DNA of 16,926 nt from the NCBI GenBank assembly GCA_002733465.1, contig NVVT01000023.1:26059-42984 (forward strand). The letters are read 5' to 3'. The translations under genes were made by a program, and so were the position numbers. This stretch comes from Kangiella sp. GTDB lineage: Bacteria > Pseudomonadota > Gammaproteobacteria > Enterobacterales > Kangiellaceae. This document shows positions 1 to 8,069 of this stretch, in pieces (position 1 is the stretch's first letter; each line of letters opens with the position of its first letter). The notes beneath the pieces were generated by a model. That model worked only from the letters and a program-made list of their open reading frames with translations. It was not told the DNA's origin and did not search any database.

Positions 1-18
1 TAAATTTTGAGTCGACTA

Positions 19-933
19 ATGACTAAAACTGATGAGTTAGACATGACAGTAATTAACAATATACTTGAAATTACCAATCTTACCAAAAAATTCTCAGATA
101 ACGTTGCCGTTGATGATATTAGTTTTGTGGTTCCTAAAGGCAAATGTTTTGGTTTATTAGGTCCTAATGGAGCAGGAAAAACAACGACGATTGAAATGCT
201 AGAAGGAATTTTATCTCCAACATCTGGTTCAATCACCTATAAAGGTCGCAAAATTGATCATGATTATCACCAAGAAGTCGGCATTCAATTTCAGCACACG
301 TCTATACAAGATTTTTTAAGTGTCCATGAAACACTTAAAATGTTCACCCAGTTTTACAACGAAACTACGCCAGTTGATGAGTTAATAAAAACTTGTTCAT
401 TAGAGAATATACTCGATAGAGATACTAGAAAACTTTCTGGTGGGCAAAGACAAAGGCTGTTACTTGCTTTGGCAATTCTAAACAATCCCAAATTAGTGTT
501 TCTTGACGAGCCTACGACAGGTTTAGACCCTCAAGCAAGGCGTAATTTTTGGCAACTGGTTAATCGCATAAAAAAACAAAATAAAACAGTATTATTGACC
601 ACCCATTATATGGATGAAGCAGAGTCATTATGTGACGAAATCATCATTATGGATCATGGAAAAATTATAGAGCAAGGCACACCGCAGGAATTGCTAGACC
701 AAAATTTTGATGGTGTAGTGATTAGCCTGCCAAGTGAAACATCAATTCGACTAAAAGAAGCGAACATTGAATATTTAGAAAATAATAACCGAATTGAAAT
801 AACCACCCAAAATACAGAAGAAACAGTCAAAATGCTGTTAGAAAAGACTATTCCCATTACTAATATGCAGATCCGCTCACCTAATTTAGAAGATCTCTTC
901 ATTAAATTAACTGGAAACCAACTCAGAGCATGA
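19..933 (+). CDS. ABC-2 type exporter, ATP-binding subunit
   Basis: This is the nucleotide-binding subunit of an ABC exporter; it hydrolyses ATP on the cytoplasmic face to drive the permease encoded next. Counting from the ATG at 19 (304 aa), Walker A GPNGAGKT is at residues 48-55, the Q-loop glutamine near 92, the signature LSGGQ at 139-143, Walker B LVFLDEP at 159-165 and the H-loop histidine in TTHYMDEAE near 196. The C-terminal part after about residue 220 is the short extension usual in CcmA/DrrA/NatA-like ATPases. The start is uncertain: a TTG at 7, ATG at 19 and ATG at 43 are all in frame and none has a strong ribosome site. Family members often begin just before the ILEITNLTKKF strand, so 43 is also plausible. 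The family is certain; the substrate (drug, lipid, polysaccharide or other) cannot be read from the sequence. Confidence 0.93.
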   Translation: MTKTDELDMTVINNILEITNLTKKFSDNVAVDDISFVVPKGKCFGLLGPNGAGKTTTIEMLEGILSPTSGSITYKGRKIDHDYHQEVGIQFQHTSIQDFLSVHETLKMFTQFYNETTPVDELIKTCSLENILDRDTRKLSGGQRQRLLLALAILNNPKLVFLDEPTTGLDPQARRNFWQLVNRIKKQNKTVLLTTHYMDEAESLCDEIIIMDHGKIIEQGTPQELLDQNFDGVVISLPSETSIRLKEANIEYLENNNRIEITTQNTEETVKMLLEKTIPITNMQIRSPNLEDLFIKLTGNQLRA

Positions 934-968
934 TTGGTATCGGATAAGCTCCAAGAGGAACAGGTAAT

Positions 969-1988
969 ATGTTAAACCGAATTATTGCGATACTGGTCGC
1001 AAGAAATAAAGAGTTTGTGCGTGATAGAGGGACTCTGGCGTGGAATTTTATACTGCCCATATTTTTATTGGTTGGCTTTTCCTTTATGTTTGGAGGCGAT
1101 GGAAAAGCGTTATATAAAATTGGCGTTCTGACAGGCGAGAAAATCGATATTAAAGAGTTTCAGTCAGACTTTCTAAATTTGAAACATATTGAGCAAGTTA
1201 AATATACTGATCTTAAAAGCGCTATTTTAAAAGTAGACCAGCATAAAATTGATCTTTTGGTCGATTTTGCGAACAAGCAATATTGGATCAATGAAACTTC
1301 TTCAAAGGGATATATTGCAGAAAACCTTTTGTTAGCTAAGCATAAGGATTTTGAAGTACAAAAAACCAGCGGTAAAGCCGTACGATATGTTGATTGGGTG
1401 ATGCCAGGGATTTTAGGCATGAACATGATGTTTAGTTGTTTATTTGGTGTTGGTTATGTAATTGTCAGATATCGTAAGAATGGCGTGCTTAAAAGATTTC
1501 AAGCAACACCATTAACTGCTTTTGAGTTTCTATCTGCCCAGGTTTTATCTCGATTAAGTATTGTATTAATCGTTACCGTTATTCTATTTGTAGGGAGTAA
1601 TTTAATTCTCGATTTTTACGTATTAGGTTCGTCTTTTGATCTATTTATTGTCGCGTTGGTTGGCGCTACAAGTTTAATCTCGCTCAGTCTATTGATTGCT
1701 TCTATTTCGCACAGTGAAGAGTTGGTTGGTGGGCTTTTGAATATGGTTTCTTGGCCTATGATGTTCTTGTCTGGTGTTTGGTTTTCCTTAGAAGGTGCAC
1801 ATCCTTATGTACAACAAGCGGCTTCCGTTTTACCATTAACTCATATTCTTCAAGCGGCTAGGGCTATCACAACCGATGGAGTAGCCTTAGCAGGCGTTCA
1901 GAGTCATCTATACATACTAATTGCAATGACGATAGTTTTCTTAAGTTTGGGCAGTTGGCTGTTTGATTGGGGCTCTGAAAGGACTTAA
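969..1988 (+). CDS. ABC-2 type exporter, permease subunit
   Basis: This is the membrane partner of the preceding ATPase, forming an inner-membrane ABC-2 exporter. The 339-residue protein has one hydrophobic segment near residues 22-42, a soluble periplasmic-type region of about 100 residues (45-145), then a cluster of membrane segments at roughly 147-165, 192-215, 224-246, 256-275 and 312-332. The cytoplasmic stretch RYRKNGVLKRFQATPL (167-182) before a membrane helix, and the PLTHILQAARAI segment near 289-300, are typical of ABC-2 permeases (DrrB/YhhJ-like). A good ribosome site, GAGGAA at 955-960, lies 8 bases before the ATG. The gap to the ATPase gene is 35 bases, so the two are almost certainly one transcript. 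The substrate is unknown. Confidence 0.92.
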   Translation: MLNRIIAILVARNKEFVRDRGTLAWNFILPIFLLVGFSFMFGGDGKALYKIGVLTGEKIDIKEFQSDFLNLKHIEQVKYTDLKSAILKVDQHKIDLLVDFANKQYWINETSSKGYIAENLLLAKHKDFEVQKTSGKAVRYVDWVMPGILGMNMMFSCLFGVGYVIVRYRKNGVLKRFQATPLTAFEFLSAQVLSRLSIVLIVTVILFVGSNLILDFYVLGSSFDLFIVALVGATSLISLSLLIASISHSEELVGGLLNMVSWPMMFLSGVWFSLEGAHPYVQQAASVLPLTHILQAARAITTDGVALAGVQSHLYILIAMTIVFLSLGSWLFDWGSERT

Positions 1989-2275
1989 ATAATTAAAGTC
2001 ATGTCGTCATCTGAAGAATCACGCCTACTCAACAATAGTATCTATTGATGCTAAATCAAGCACTTGAAATTTGCATAAACTCTTGTCAATTTTCCCATAA
2101 GGATATCTGGGGGGATTCTTAAGTTTGGCTAAAGTGCCTATTTATCTCAAATTTCAACATTTCACTGAAATTATTCTTATCACCACTAAATATTAATCAA
2201 TAAGCGCTTCTTTTTACTCAATAAGCACTACGCGCATGCAGACAACTGATGTAAAATTGTGCCAAGTTTAAACAT

Positions 2276-2308
2276 CCCTCTCCCTAGCCCTCTCCCTGGG
2301 GGAGAGGG
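2276..2308. repeat. CCCTCTCCC palindromic (REP-like) repeat
   Basis: The unit CCCTCTCCC occurs twice in direct orientation (2276-2284 and 2288-2296, separated by TAG). The second copy is followed by TGG and the exact reverse complement GGGAGAGGG (2300-2308), giving a 9-bp perfect stem with a 3-base loop. This GC-rich block stands out from AT-rich surroundings. Similar CCCTCTCCC/GGGAGAGGG elements are dispersed between genes in many proteobacterial genomes, so I call it a REP-like intergenic repeat. It lacks a following T-run and is unlikely to be a classic terminator, though it could attenuate or stabilise transcripts entering glnS. Confidence 0.7.
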
Positions 2309-2326
2309 GATAATTTATATCGACTT

Positions 2327-2332
2327 TATAAT
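2327..2332 (+). promoter_or_regulatory. Possible -10 box of the glnS promoter
   Basis: A perfect TATAAT lies 26 bases before the glnS start codon. No good TTGACA-like hexamer sits 16-18 bases upstream; that position falls in the G-rich arm of the palindromic repeat. The call rests on the -10 match and position alone. Confidence 0.3.
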
Positions 2333-2358
2333 CGGGAGAAATTTATTTAATAAACAGA

Positions 2359-4053
2359 ATGATTATGAGCAAAGACGAAAATACTGCGGAAGACATTAAA
2401 CCAACCAACTTTATTAGAAATATCATTAACAAAGATTTGGAATCTGGTAAACATCAAAGTGTTCAAACTCGATTTCCACCTGAGCCGAATGGTTTTTTGC
2501 ATATTGGCCACGCAAAGTCGATTTGTATCAATTTTGGTATCGCAGAGGATTACAACGGTTTGTGCAATTTACGGTTTGATGATACTAATCCAGCCAAAGA
2601 AGAGTCAGCTTATGCTGAAGCGATTGCCAAAGATATTGAATGGTTAGGCTTTAAATGGAATGGCGATATTCGTCATTCTGCAGATTATTTTGATAAGCTC
2701 TTTGCGTTCGCGGAAGAACTCATTAATAAAGATTTGGCCTATGTTTGTGAGTTAAGCATGGAAGAAATGCGGTCTTATCGTGGCACTTTGACAGAAGTCG
2801 GTAAAAATAGCCCTCACCGAGAACGCTCGGTAGAAGAAAATTTAGCCATGTTCCAAGCAATGAAAGCTGGCGAACATAAAGATGGCAGTATGGCGTTACG
2901 GGTAAAAATTGATATGGGTTCACCAAATATCAATATGCGAGATCCGGTTATATACCGCATCAAAACAGCCCATCATATTCGTACCGGAAACGATTGGTGC
3001 ATTTACCCAACCTATGATTTTACCCATGGAATTTCGGATGCGATTGAAGGGATTACCCATTCATTATGTACTTTAGAATTTGAAGACCATCGCCCACTTT
3101 ATGATTGGTTTTTAGATAATATTTCCATAGATTGCCATCCTCAACAAATCGAGTTTTCACGTCTAAATTTAGAGCACACTATCACCAGTAAAAGAAAACT
3201 TAATCAATTAGTAGTTGATGGCATTGTGGATGGTTGGGATGATCCTAGAATGCCAACAATTTCTGGAATGAGAAGGCGAGGTTATTCGGCATCAGCGATT
3301 AAAGATTTTATTGGTAGAACGGGCGTCACTAAAAAAGTTCATACTGTTGAAATGAGCTTGCTAGAGAATTCTGTTAGAGAAGATCTCGGCGAAAATGCCC
3401 CAAGAGCAATGGCGGTATTAAATCCATTAAAGATTACGCTAACTAATTATCCAGACGATAAAGTTGAATCAATACAAGCGCCTAAGCATCCTCAAAAAGA
3501 AGAAATGGGTAAGAGAGAAATATTTTTCAGTAAAGAAATATTTATTGACCAAGATGATTTTAGAGAGAGCGCCAATAAAAAATATAAGCGTTTAGTTTTA
3601 GGCAAAGCGGTTCGCTTAAGAAATGCTTACGTGATCACTTGTGATGAAATTATTAGAGATAGTGAAGATAATATTATCGAATTAAAATGTAGTTATGATG
3701 AAAATACACTAGGCAAAAACCCCGAAGGATATAAGCCTAAAGGCGTTATACATTGGGTCAGTGCTAGTCATTCTAAAGTGGCGACCATTCGATTGTATGA
3801 CCGATTATTTAATGTCGCTAACCCCGCATTAGAAGACGACTTTATGACCACCGTAAACCCTAATTGTTTACAAACTATCGATAATGCCAGAGTAGAGATG
3901 TCTTTAACTACAGCTTTGCCGGAGGCGGTTTATCAATTTGAACGTGAAGGCTATTTTTGTGCGGATCGTTATCAACATAGTACGGATAATTTGGTCTTTA
4001 ACCGAACCGTTACTTTGCGTGATAGTTGGGCAAAAATTGAAGCTAAAAATTAA
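2359..4053 (+). CDS. glnS: Glutaminyl-tRNA synthetase
   Basis: Class I aminoacyl-tRNA synthetase that charges tRNA-Gln with glutamine in the cytoplasm using ATP. The 564 residues compare with about 554 in E. coli. The N-terminal Rossmann catalytic domain carries PPEPNGFLHIGHAKS, with the HIGH motif at residues 48-51. The KMSKS-type loop is ITSKRKL at 275-281, where E. coli has VMSKRKL; the two lysines are kept. The anticodon-binding beta-barrels follow from about 340, with PEGYKPKGVIHWVSA and CADRYQHSTDNLVFNRTV near the C-terminus, both typical of bacterial and eukaryotic-like GlnRS. The ATG at 2359 and the one at 2365 (MSKDEN) are both possible starts; neither has a well-placed Shine-Dalgarno, as GGGAGA at 2334-2339 is too far. 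A LysE-type gene follows after 23 bases. Identity is very secure. Confidence 0.98.
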   Translation: MIMSKDENTAEDIKPTNFIRNIINKDLESGKHQSVQTRFPPEPNGFLHIGHAKSICINFGIAEDYNGLCNLRFDDTNPAKEESAYAEAIAKDIEWLGFKWNGDIRHSADYFDKLFAFAEELINKDLAYVCELSMEEMRSYRGTLTEVGKNSPHRERSVEENLAMFQAMKAGEHKDGSMALRVKIDMGSPNINMRDPVIYRIKTAHHIRTGNDWCIYPTYDFTHGISDAIEGITHSLCTLEFEDHRPLYDWFLDNISIDCHPQQIEFSRLNLEHTITSKRKLNQLVVDGIVDGWDDPRMPTISGMRRRGYSASAIKDFIGRTGVTKKVHTVEMSLLENSVREDLGENAPRAMAVLNPLKITLTNYPDDKVESIQAPKHPQKEEMGKREIFFSKEIFIDQDDFRESANKKYKRLVLGKAVRLRNAYVITCDEIIRDSEDNIIELKCSYDENTLGKNPEGYKPKGVIHWVSASHSKVATIRLYDRLFNVANPALEDDFMTTVNPNCLQTIDNARVEMSLTTALPEAVYQFEREGYFCADRYQHSTDNLVFNRTVTLRDSWAKIEAKN

Positions 4054-4076
4054 GCCTATAATTAAGACGACAATCC

Positions 4077-4715
4077 ATGTTAAATGAATTTATAATTTTA
4101 GTCATTGCACAGGCTTTTGCTGTCGCAAGTCCAGGGCCAGATTTTGCATTAGTGCTAAAAAATACTTTACGCTATGGAAAAGCGATTGGTATTACAACGG
4201 CGATAGGAATTGGTTTCGGTATTGCGGTACATATGACTTACACCTTATTAGGTGTCGCAGTCATTGTTGCAAATTCGCCAATGATCTTCCAAGCTATAAA
4301 AATTGGTGGCGCACTCTATTTACTTTGGCTAGCCTATTTAAGTTTTAAATCCCGCCCTGCGAAAGCATCTGATTCTGCTAATGCAGAAGAACAAACAACG
4401 ATTAGAGTAAGTGAAGAAAATATAAAGGTTAGCAAGGCGTTTAAACAGGGTTTTATAGTTAATGTACTTAACCCTAAAGCCACGATGTTTTTCCTAGCGC
4501 TATTCACTAATATTATTAGCGTCGAAACACCTTACTGGATCCAATCATTTTATGGTTTATATTTAGTTGTTTACACGATGCTTTGGTTTACTCTTATAGC
4601 ATGGGTTTTTTCTCGCAATCTAGTAAGAGTTTGGTACCAAAAACAGGGACACTATATTGATTGGGCGATGGGTGTTTTTCTCTTGTTAATTGCAATACGT
4701 TTACTGTTGAACTGA
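4077..4715 (+). CDS. LysE/RhtB family amino-acid exporter
   Basis: A 212-residue inner-membrane protein of the LysE/RhtB translocator family, which exports amino acids such as homoserine, threonine, lysine or leucine by proton exchange. Evidence is the N-terminal SPGPDFALVLKNTLRYG motif (about residues 18-34) between the first two membrane segments, glycine-rich helices at about 38-62 and 70-90, a charged cytoplasmic loop (about 92-122, richer in acidic residues than usual), and the GFIVNVLNPKATMFFLALF segment near 124-142, followed by two or three C-terminal helices. It sits 23 bases after glnS and ends 2 bases before greB, so the three are probably co-transcribed. The particular amino acid cannot be told from sequence; paralogues with different substrates are common. 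Confidence 0.9.
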   Translation: MLNEFIILVIAQAFAVASPGPDFALVLKNTLRYGKAIGITTAIGIGFGIAVHMTYTLLGVAVIVANSPMIFQAIKIGGALYLLWLAYLSFKSRPAKASDSANAEEQTTIRVSEENIKVSKAFKQGFIVNVLNPKATMFFLALFTNIISVETPYWIQSFYGLYLVVYTMLWFTLIAWVFSRNLVRVWYQKQGHYIDWAMGVFLLLIAIRLLLN

Positions 4716-4717
4716 CC

Positions 4718-5191
4718 ATGAGAAGTCAATTAATTACCAGAAAAGGATTTAATAAACTTAAGGAAGAGTTAGATCATTTATGGCGTGTTGAGCGACCAGA
4801 AACTACCAGAAAAGTCACTTGGGCTGCAAGTCTAGGCGATCGCTCTGAAAACGCAGATTACCAGTACAATAAAAAACGATTAAGAGAAATTGATTGGCGC
4901 GTCAGATATTTGAGAAAGCAATTAGAGAACTTACAAATTATTGATTATGCATCAAGTCAGGACGGTAAGGTTTACTTTGGGGCTTGGGTTGAAATTGCTA
5001 ATGAAGAAGATGAGTCTAAACGTTTTCAAATAGCAGGCTATGACGAAATATTTGGTCGTAAGGATATTATTTCGGTTGACTCACCAATGGCGCGCGCACT
5101 GCTTGGTAAGCAAGTTGATGATGATGTCATGGTTAAAGTTGGCAGTGATGATTTTTATTGGTGGATTACAAAAATTGAGTATATTCAATAG
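4718..5191 (+). CDS. greB: Transcription elongation factor GreB
   Basis: GreB enters the secondary channel of backtracked RNA polymerase and stimulates cleavage of the RNA 3' end. From the ATG at 4718 it is 157 residues, matching E. coli (158). The N-terminal antiparallel coiled coil (about 1-75) carries WAASLGDRSENADYQYNKK, with the tip acidic residues at D41 and E44, the same numbers as in E. coli GreB. The C-terminal FKBP-like domain follows, with SVDSPMARALLGK near 124-136. The reading frame is open upstream to 4661, but that extension lies wholly inside the exporter gene and is not homologous, so 4718 is chosen. The start comes 2 bases after the exporter stop with no evident Shine-Dalgarno, suggesting translational coupling. 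It is GreB rather than GreA from the RSENADYQYNKKRLREIDWR segment. Confidence 0.97.
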   Translation: MRSQLITRKGFNKLKEELDHLWRVERPETTRKVTWAASLGDRSENADYQYNKKRLREIDWRVRYLRKQLENLQIIDYASSQDGKVYFGAWVEIANEEDESKRFQIAGYDEIFGRKDIISVDSPMARALLGKQVDDDVMVKVGSDDFYWWITKIEYIQ

Positions 5192-5202
5192 GGTTATCTT
5201 AA

Positions 5203-5931
5203 TTATTCTTTTATGTTTAACTCCTTTCGCATTAGTTTTATGACTACTTCCGTTTGTTGTAAGATTGAAGTTATTCGCGTTTCAGCTCGTCTGATTCTCC
5301 AGTAGTGATTATTGAGAAGGTTTGCAAACTCAACCTCTTGTAAAACTAATCTTGGATCCAACGATAAATGTGATTTGTAAAAACGTGGGTCACCTCCTGC
5401 GCCTTCATAATCTACATCTTCCCATAATATCCATCTGTTTAAGTATGGAATAGTAATACTAGAAAATTCTTGCGCCCACTCATTTTCCTCTCTCTCTAGC
5501 TCATTTAAAATCGCAGACCATTTACTTATGCTTCTTCTTATCTTATCGTTAGAGATGATGTTTAAATTTCCAGAGTTTAAGATATCTTTCAAAACGTCCG
5601 TAGAAATTGAACATCTATTAGTCTGCCCTATTACATCAAACAATTTATTTAATTGATTAATTTCTATTTTTGATTTTTTCGGTCCAATTTGTTTGCGGAG
5701 CTTATCTGCAAATCCCCTCTTTTCAATAATTAGAGACTTACATCGTTCAATTGTTGATTTATTTGAATCAAATTCACTGAGAAGGGCTGTTATGCTGACT
5801 GTTTCATTTATTTTTAATTGTCTAGTTTCATTCCAATTATTAATTTGTATGGCAATCAATATACCAACCACTACGAGCAATGTTTCACCCATAACGTATT
5901 TCAAGTAGCTTCTAGTTTTATTTTTTTCCAC
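5203..5931 (-). CDS. DUF6090-like single-pass membrane protein, function unknown
   Basis: A 242-residue protein with an N-terminal membrane helix (about residues 15-31) in the setting KYVMGETLLVVVGILIAIQ followed by INNWNE. That hallmark is what I know from the DUF6090 family, abundant in Bacteroidota and sporadic in Proteobacteria. The rest is a mostly helical, charged soluble region (34-242) with no enzyme motif I recognise; it probably lies outside the cytoplasmic membrane or along it. The start is GTG, the only candidate start in the open frame (closed by a stop at 5971-5973), with GGA 9 bases upstream. The gene lies 47 bases after the dimethylarginine hydrolase gene on the same strand and its stop is 11 bases from the stop of convergent greB. 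Its host-atypical family suggests horizontal acquisition. Function is unknown. Confidence 0.75.
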   Translation of the reverse strand: MEKNKTRSYLKYVMGETLLVVVGILIAIQINNWNETRQLKINETVSITALLSEFDSNKSTIERCKSLIIEKRGFADKLRKQIGPKKSKIEINQLNKLFDVIGQTNRCSISTDVLKDILNSGNLNIISNDKIRRSISKWSAILNELEREENEWAQEFSSITIPYLNRWILWEDVDYEGAGGDPRFYKSHLSLDPRLVLQEVEFANLLNNHYWRIRRAETRITSILQQTEVVIKLMRKELNIKE

Positions 5932-5978
5932 TAATTCAAATCCATTTTTACTAAAGTAATTATTTTCTCGTTAGTACA

Positions 5979-6740
5979 CTAAAAACGCAGTGACAAGCAA
6001 CTTAAACCGCCATCCAATTTCTGAAATTCAGACATCGCCACTTCACGTGTTTTATAGCCTAATTGTTGAATCGCGTTCAGTGCTTTAGGAAAACCTTTTG
6101 GCACCAACACCGTACCATTGATCCATACGCTGTTGGCTGCGTAGTCTTCATCTTTGTCAATTTCAATACGATTAAACTGAGTAAAATCAGAATGTGTTTG
6201 CATTTCGCCAAAGGTTAGTAAATTGTTATCCTCTAAATAACTTAAGCCGGTTTTTAAGTGCAGTAGTTCTGACATTTCAACCATAGATCCCGTCAAATTA
6301 TGTTTAACCAATATTTCAATCAATTGAGCCGCTCCTTGATTATCAGTACGTTCAGATAGGCCAATGTAAAAATGATTGCCTACCATCATAATATCGCCCG
6401 CTTCCACGTGACCAGATAAATCAATGCGCTCTATCTTAGGATAAAATGCTTTAATGGCATCTTCTATATGTGAGGTTTCTCCCCTGCGACTTACGGCGCC
6501 TGGATGAGTCAAAATGGCGCACTTAGATGTGAGTAAGGCAACATCTTCAACAAAACATGAATCAGGATAGTCTTCTAGTGCAGGTAGTTCGGTAACCTGT
6601 AAACCACACTCTTTAAGTGCACTGATATAATCTTGATGTTGCTCACAGGCTAAAGTGTAGTCTGGTAAGCCCATGTTCGCTTCGGTGAGTCCGCTAAGCA
6701 TGGCTTGGCAAGGTTTGCGGACAATGGCTCGAGTAAACAT
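5979..6740 (-). CDS. ddaH: Dimethylarginine dimethylaminohydrolase (DDAH)
   Basis: Cytoplasmic amidinotransferase-fold hydrolase that converts N-omega-methylated arginines to citrulline and mono- or dimethylamine. The 253 residues align by eye almost end to end with Pseudomonas aeruginosa DDAH (254 aa). Shared stretches include PDSCFVEDVALLTSKCAI (59-76), RRGET (85-89), GHVEAGDIMMVGNHFYIG (110-127), LLHLKTGLSYLEDNNLL (159-175) and GGLSCLSLRF at the C-terminus. The catalytic triad is visible as C248, H161 and E113, one less than the Pseudomonas numbers. Arginine deiminase proper is longer (about 400 aa), so DDAH is preferred. The ATG has a strong AGGAG site a few bases upstream. It lies 15 bases after an APC transporter gene on the same strand, which probably imports the substrate. 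Confidence 0.93.
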   Translation of the reverse strand: MFTRAIVRKPCQAMLSGLTEANMGLPDYTLACEQHQDYISALKECGLQVTELPALEDYPDSCFVEDVALLTSKCAILTHPGAVSRRGETSHIEDAIKAFYPKIERIDLSGHVEAGDIMMVGNHFYIGLSERTDNQGAAQLIEILVKHNLTGSMVEMSELLHLKTGLSYLEDNNLLTFGEMQTHSDFTQFNRIEIDKDEDYAANSVWINGTVLVPKGFPKALNAIQQLGYKTREVAMSEFQKLDGGLSCLSLRF

Positions 6741-6755
6741 TTTTGCTCCTAAATT

Positions 6756-7982
6756 TTATTGATATAGAACCCAAGTGCCTATGATTGCCAATATTGAAAA
6801 TAACGTAGCTAATAGAGCAATGGTTAAATGAAAAATACTAAGCTTTTGATCTTGTTTATAGTCACTCCATTGCAGTTTTATACTTGCCAACCCTGTGCCC
6901 AAATAAACTATTAATATAGCAAAAGTGGCAATAATCACCAAATATTCGTAACTGCTGAGCAGCGATTTACTGTTGCTAAACAATAAAAAGATAATGCCCA
7001 AGGCGCTTGAAAATAACAATGCACGTACCGGTGTTCCTTGAGAGTTTTGCTCGCTGAAATATTTGAGAAACATGCCATCTCTTGAGCCAGCAAGCATGAT
7101 AGTGCCCGTCATCATAATACACACGTTCAAGGTGCCACTAATCGCAAATAAAGCGCCGATAGTGATAATAATAGCGCCAGAATTGCCAATAATAATTTGT
7201 GCGGCATCAGCGAAAGGAGAGGTTGATTGCTGTAACTCTGCTAAGGGAATAATATGCATTAAGCCATACATCGCAAGCATATACACAATGATTGCGGTTA
7301 GAGTGCCCAATATGGAAGCTCTGGGAATAGTTTTTTTAGGCTCAATCGTATCTTCTGATGGCAGGGTGGCAGACTCTACGCCAATAAATGCAAACATAAT
7401 CAATAAGCATAATCCCGCTACCATTTGAAATAATGAATTGGTATCAGGATTAATCGCGGGGATTTCTTTTATCTCGCCAAACATTATCCCAGCGACACCT
7501 ATAAAGACCAAAGGCAAAATCTTAATCACCGTGGTTATAAGTTGAACTGTACTGGCCTCACGAACGCCACGAATGTTGATGACTGTGAACAAGATAATAA
7601 TGCTAATGGCAAAGGCTGCACTGTATAACGAATTATGCTCGAGAAAAGGTAGGTAGCTCTTACTATAACCTGTAAAAGCCAGCGCAAGGGCTGCCACCGA
7701 TGCGACAAATGATATCCAATATCCCCAAGCGACAATGGCTGCCCATTTAGAGCCAAAAGCTTCTTGTACATAAAAATATGGGCCGCCTAAACCCGGTTTT
7801 CGCGATGACAAAAAACTATAGCTTAAAGCCAAACATATGGCACCAAACCCGGTCACCGCCCAGCCAAGAAAACTATAACTGCCGTAAGGAGCAAGTAAGG
7901 CTGGCATGGTCAAAATACCCGAGCCTATCATCATGCCGGCGACTAGAGCCCACGAGCGCCATATTCCGATTGTTTTTTTCAT
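6756..7982 (-). CDS. APC-family amino-acid transporter (arginine/agmatine-type)
   Basis: A 408-residue polytopic inner-membrane protein of the amino acid-polyamine-organocation superfamily. The broken first helix shows GMMIGSGILTMP at residues 16-27, the substrate carboxylate-binding loop of the family. GLGGPYFYVQEAFG near 64-77 is the conserved loop after TM2, and FAFIGVESATLPSEDTIEP near 197-215 is the broken TM6 region. About eleven or twelve hydrophobic segments run to the C-terminus. The overall look is closest to AdiC/YjeH-like members. It is the promoter-proximal gene of an operon with DDAH (15-base gap), so methylarginine or arginine uptake is the natural inference. A weak AAGAAG ribosome site precedes the ATG. 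The exact substrate and whether it is an antiporter are not visible. Confidence 0.88.
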   Translation of the reverse strand: MKKTIGIWRSWALVAGMMIGSGILTMPALLAPYGSYSFLGWAVTGFGAICLALSYSFLSSRKPGLGGPYFYVQEAFGSKWAAIVAWGYWISFVASVAALALAFTGYSKSYLPFLEHNSLYSAAFAISIIILFTVINIRGVREASTVQLITTVIKILPLVFIGVAGIMFGEIKEIPAINPDTNSLFQMVAGLCLLIMFAFIGVESATLPSEDTIEPKKTIPRASILGTLTAIIVYMLAMYGLMHIIPLAELQQSTSPFADAAQIIIGNSGAIIITIGALFAISGTLNVCIMMTGTIMLAGSRDGMFLKYFSEQNSQGTPVRALLFSSALGIIFLLFSNSKSLLSSYEYLVIIATFAILIVYLGTGLASIKLQWSDYKQDQKLSIFHLTIALLATLFSILAIIGTWVLYQ

Positions 7983-8069
7983 TGTTATTCTTCTTATGTT
8001 TTTGGTTTTTTAGTCTGAAGCTAAACTGACGGAGTGACCCATAGACAATGATTCTTTTAGCTAGTCCCA

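Larger units (their letters stand above)
1989..2358. other. Intergenic region between ABC exporter and glnS
   Basis: This 370-base, AT-rich stretch has no convincing gene on either strand and no clear rho-independent terminator after the permease. It holds a near-duplicate 12-mer, TCAATAAGCGCT at 2197-2208 and TCAATAAGCACT at 2218-2229 (21 bases start to start, two helical turns), then the palindromic repeat at 2276-2308 and a TATAAT box at 2327-2332. The remainder shows nothing I can name. It could include remnant sequence of an interspersed repeat, which a self-comparison of the genome would show. Confidence 0.6.

Noticed and set aside
1983..2001. GACTT...AAGTC inverted repeat after the ABC permease as a terminator
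   Set aside because: Only a 5-bp AT-rich stem without a following T-run.
2249..2264. TGGCAC on the minus strand upstream of glnS as a sigma-54 promoter
   Set aside because: The -12 GC is missing at the required spacing (TTTTACAT follows), and it points away from glnS toward no gene.
4661..4717. N-terminal extension of GreB
   Set aside because: The frame is open upstream but lies entirely inside the exporter gene; from 4718 the protein matches GreB length and the D41/E44 numbering exactly.
7063..7428. Plus-strand 121-residue reading frame opposite the APC transporter
   Set aside because: Low-complexity hydrophobic shadow of a membrane-protein gene; no ribosome site or family resemblance.
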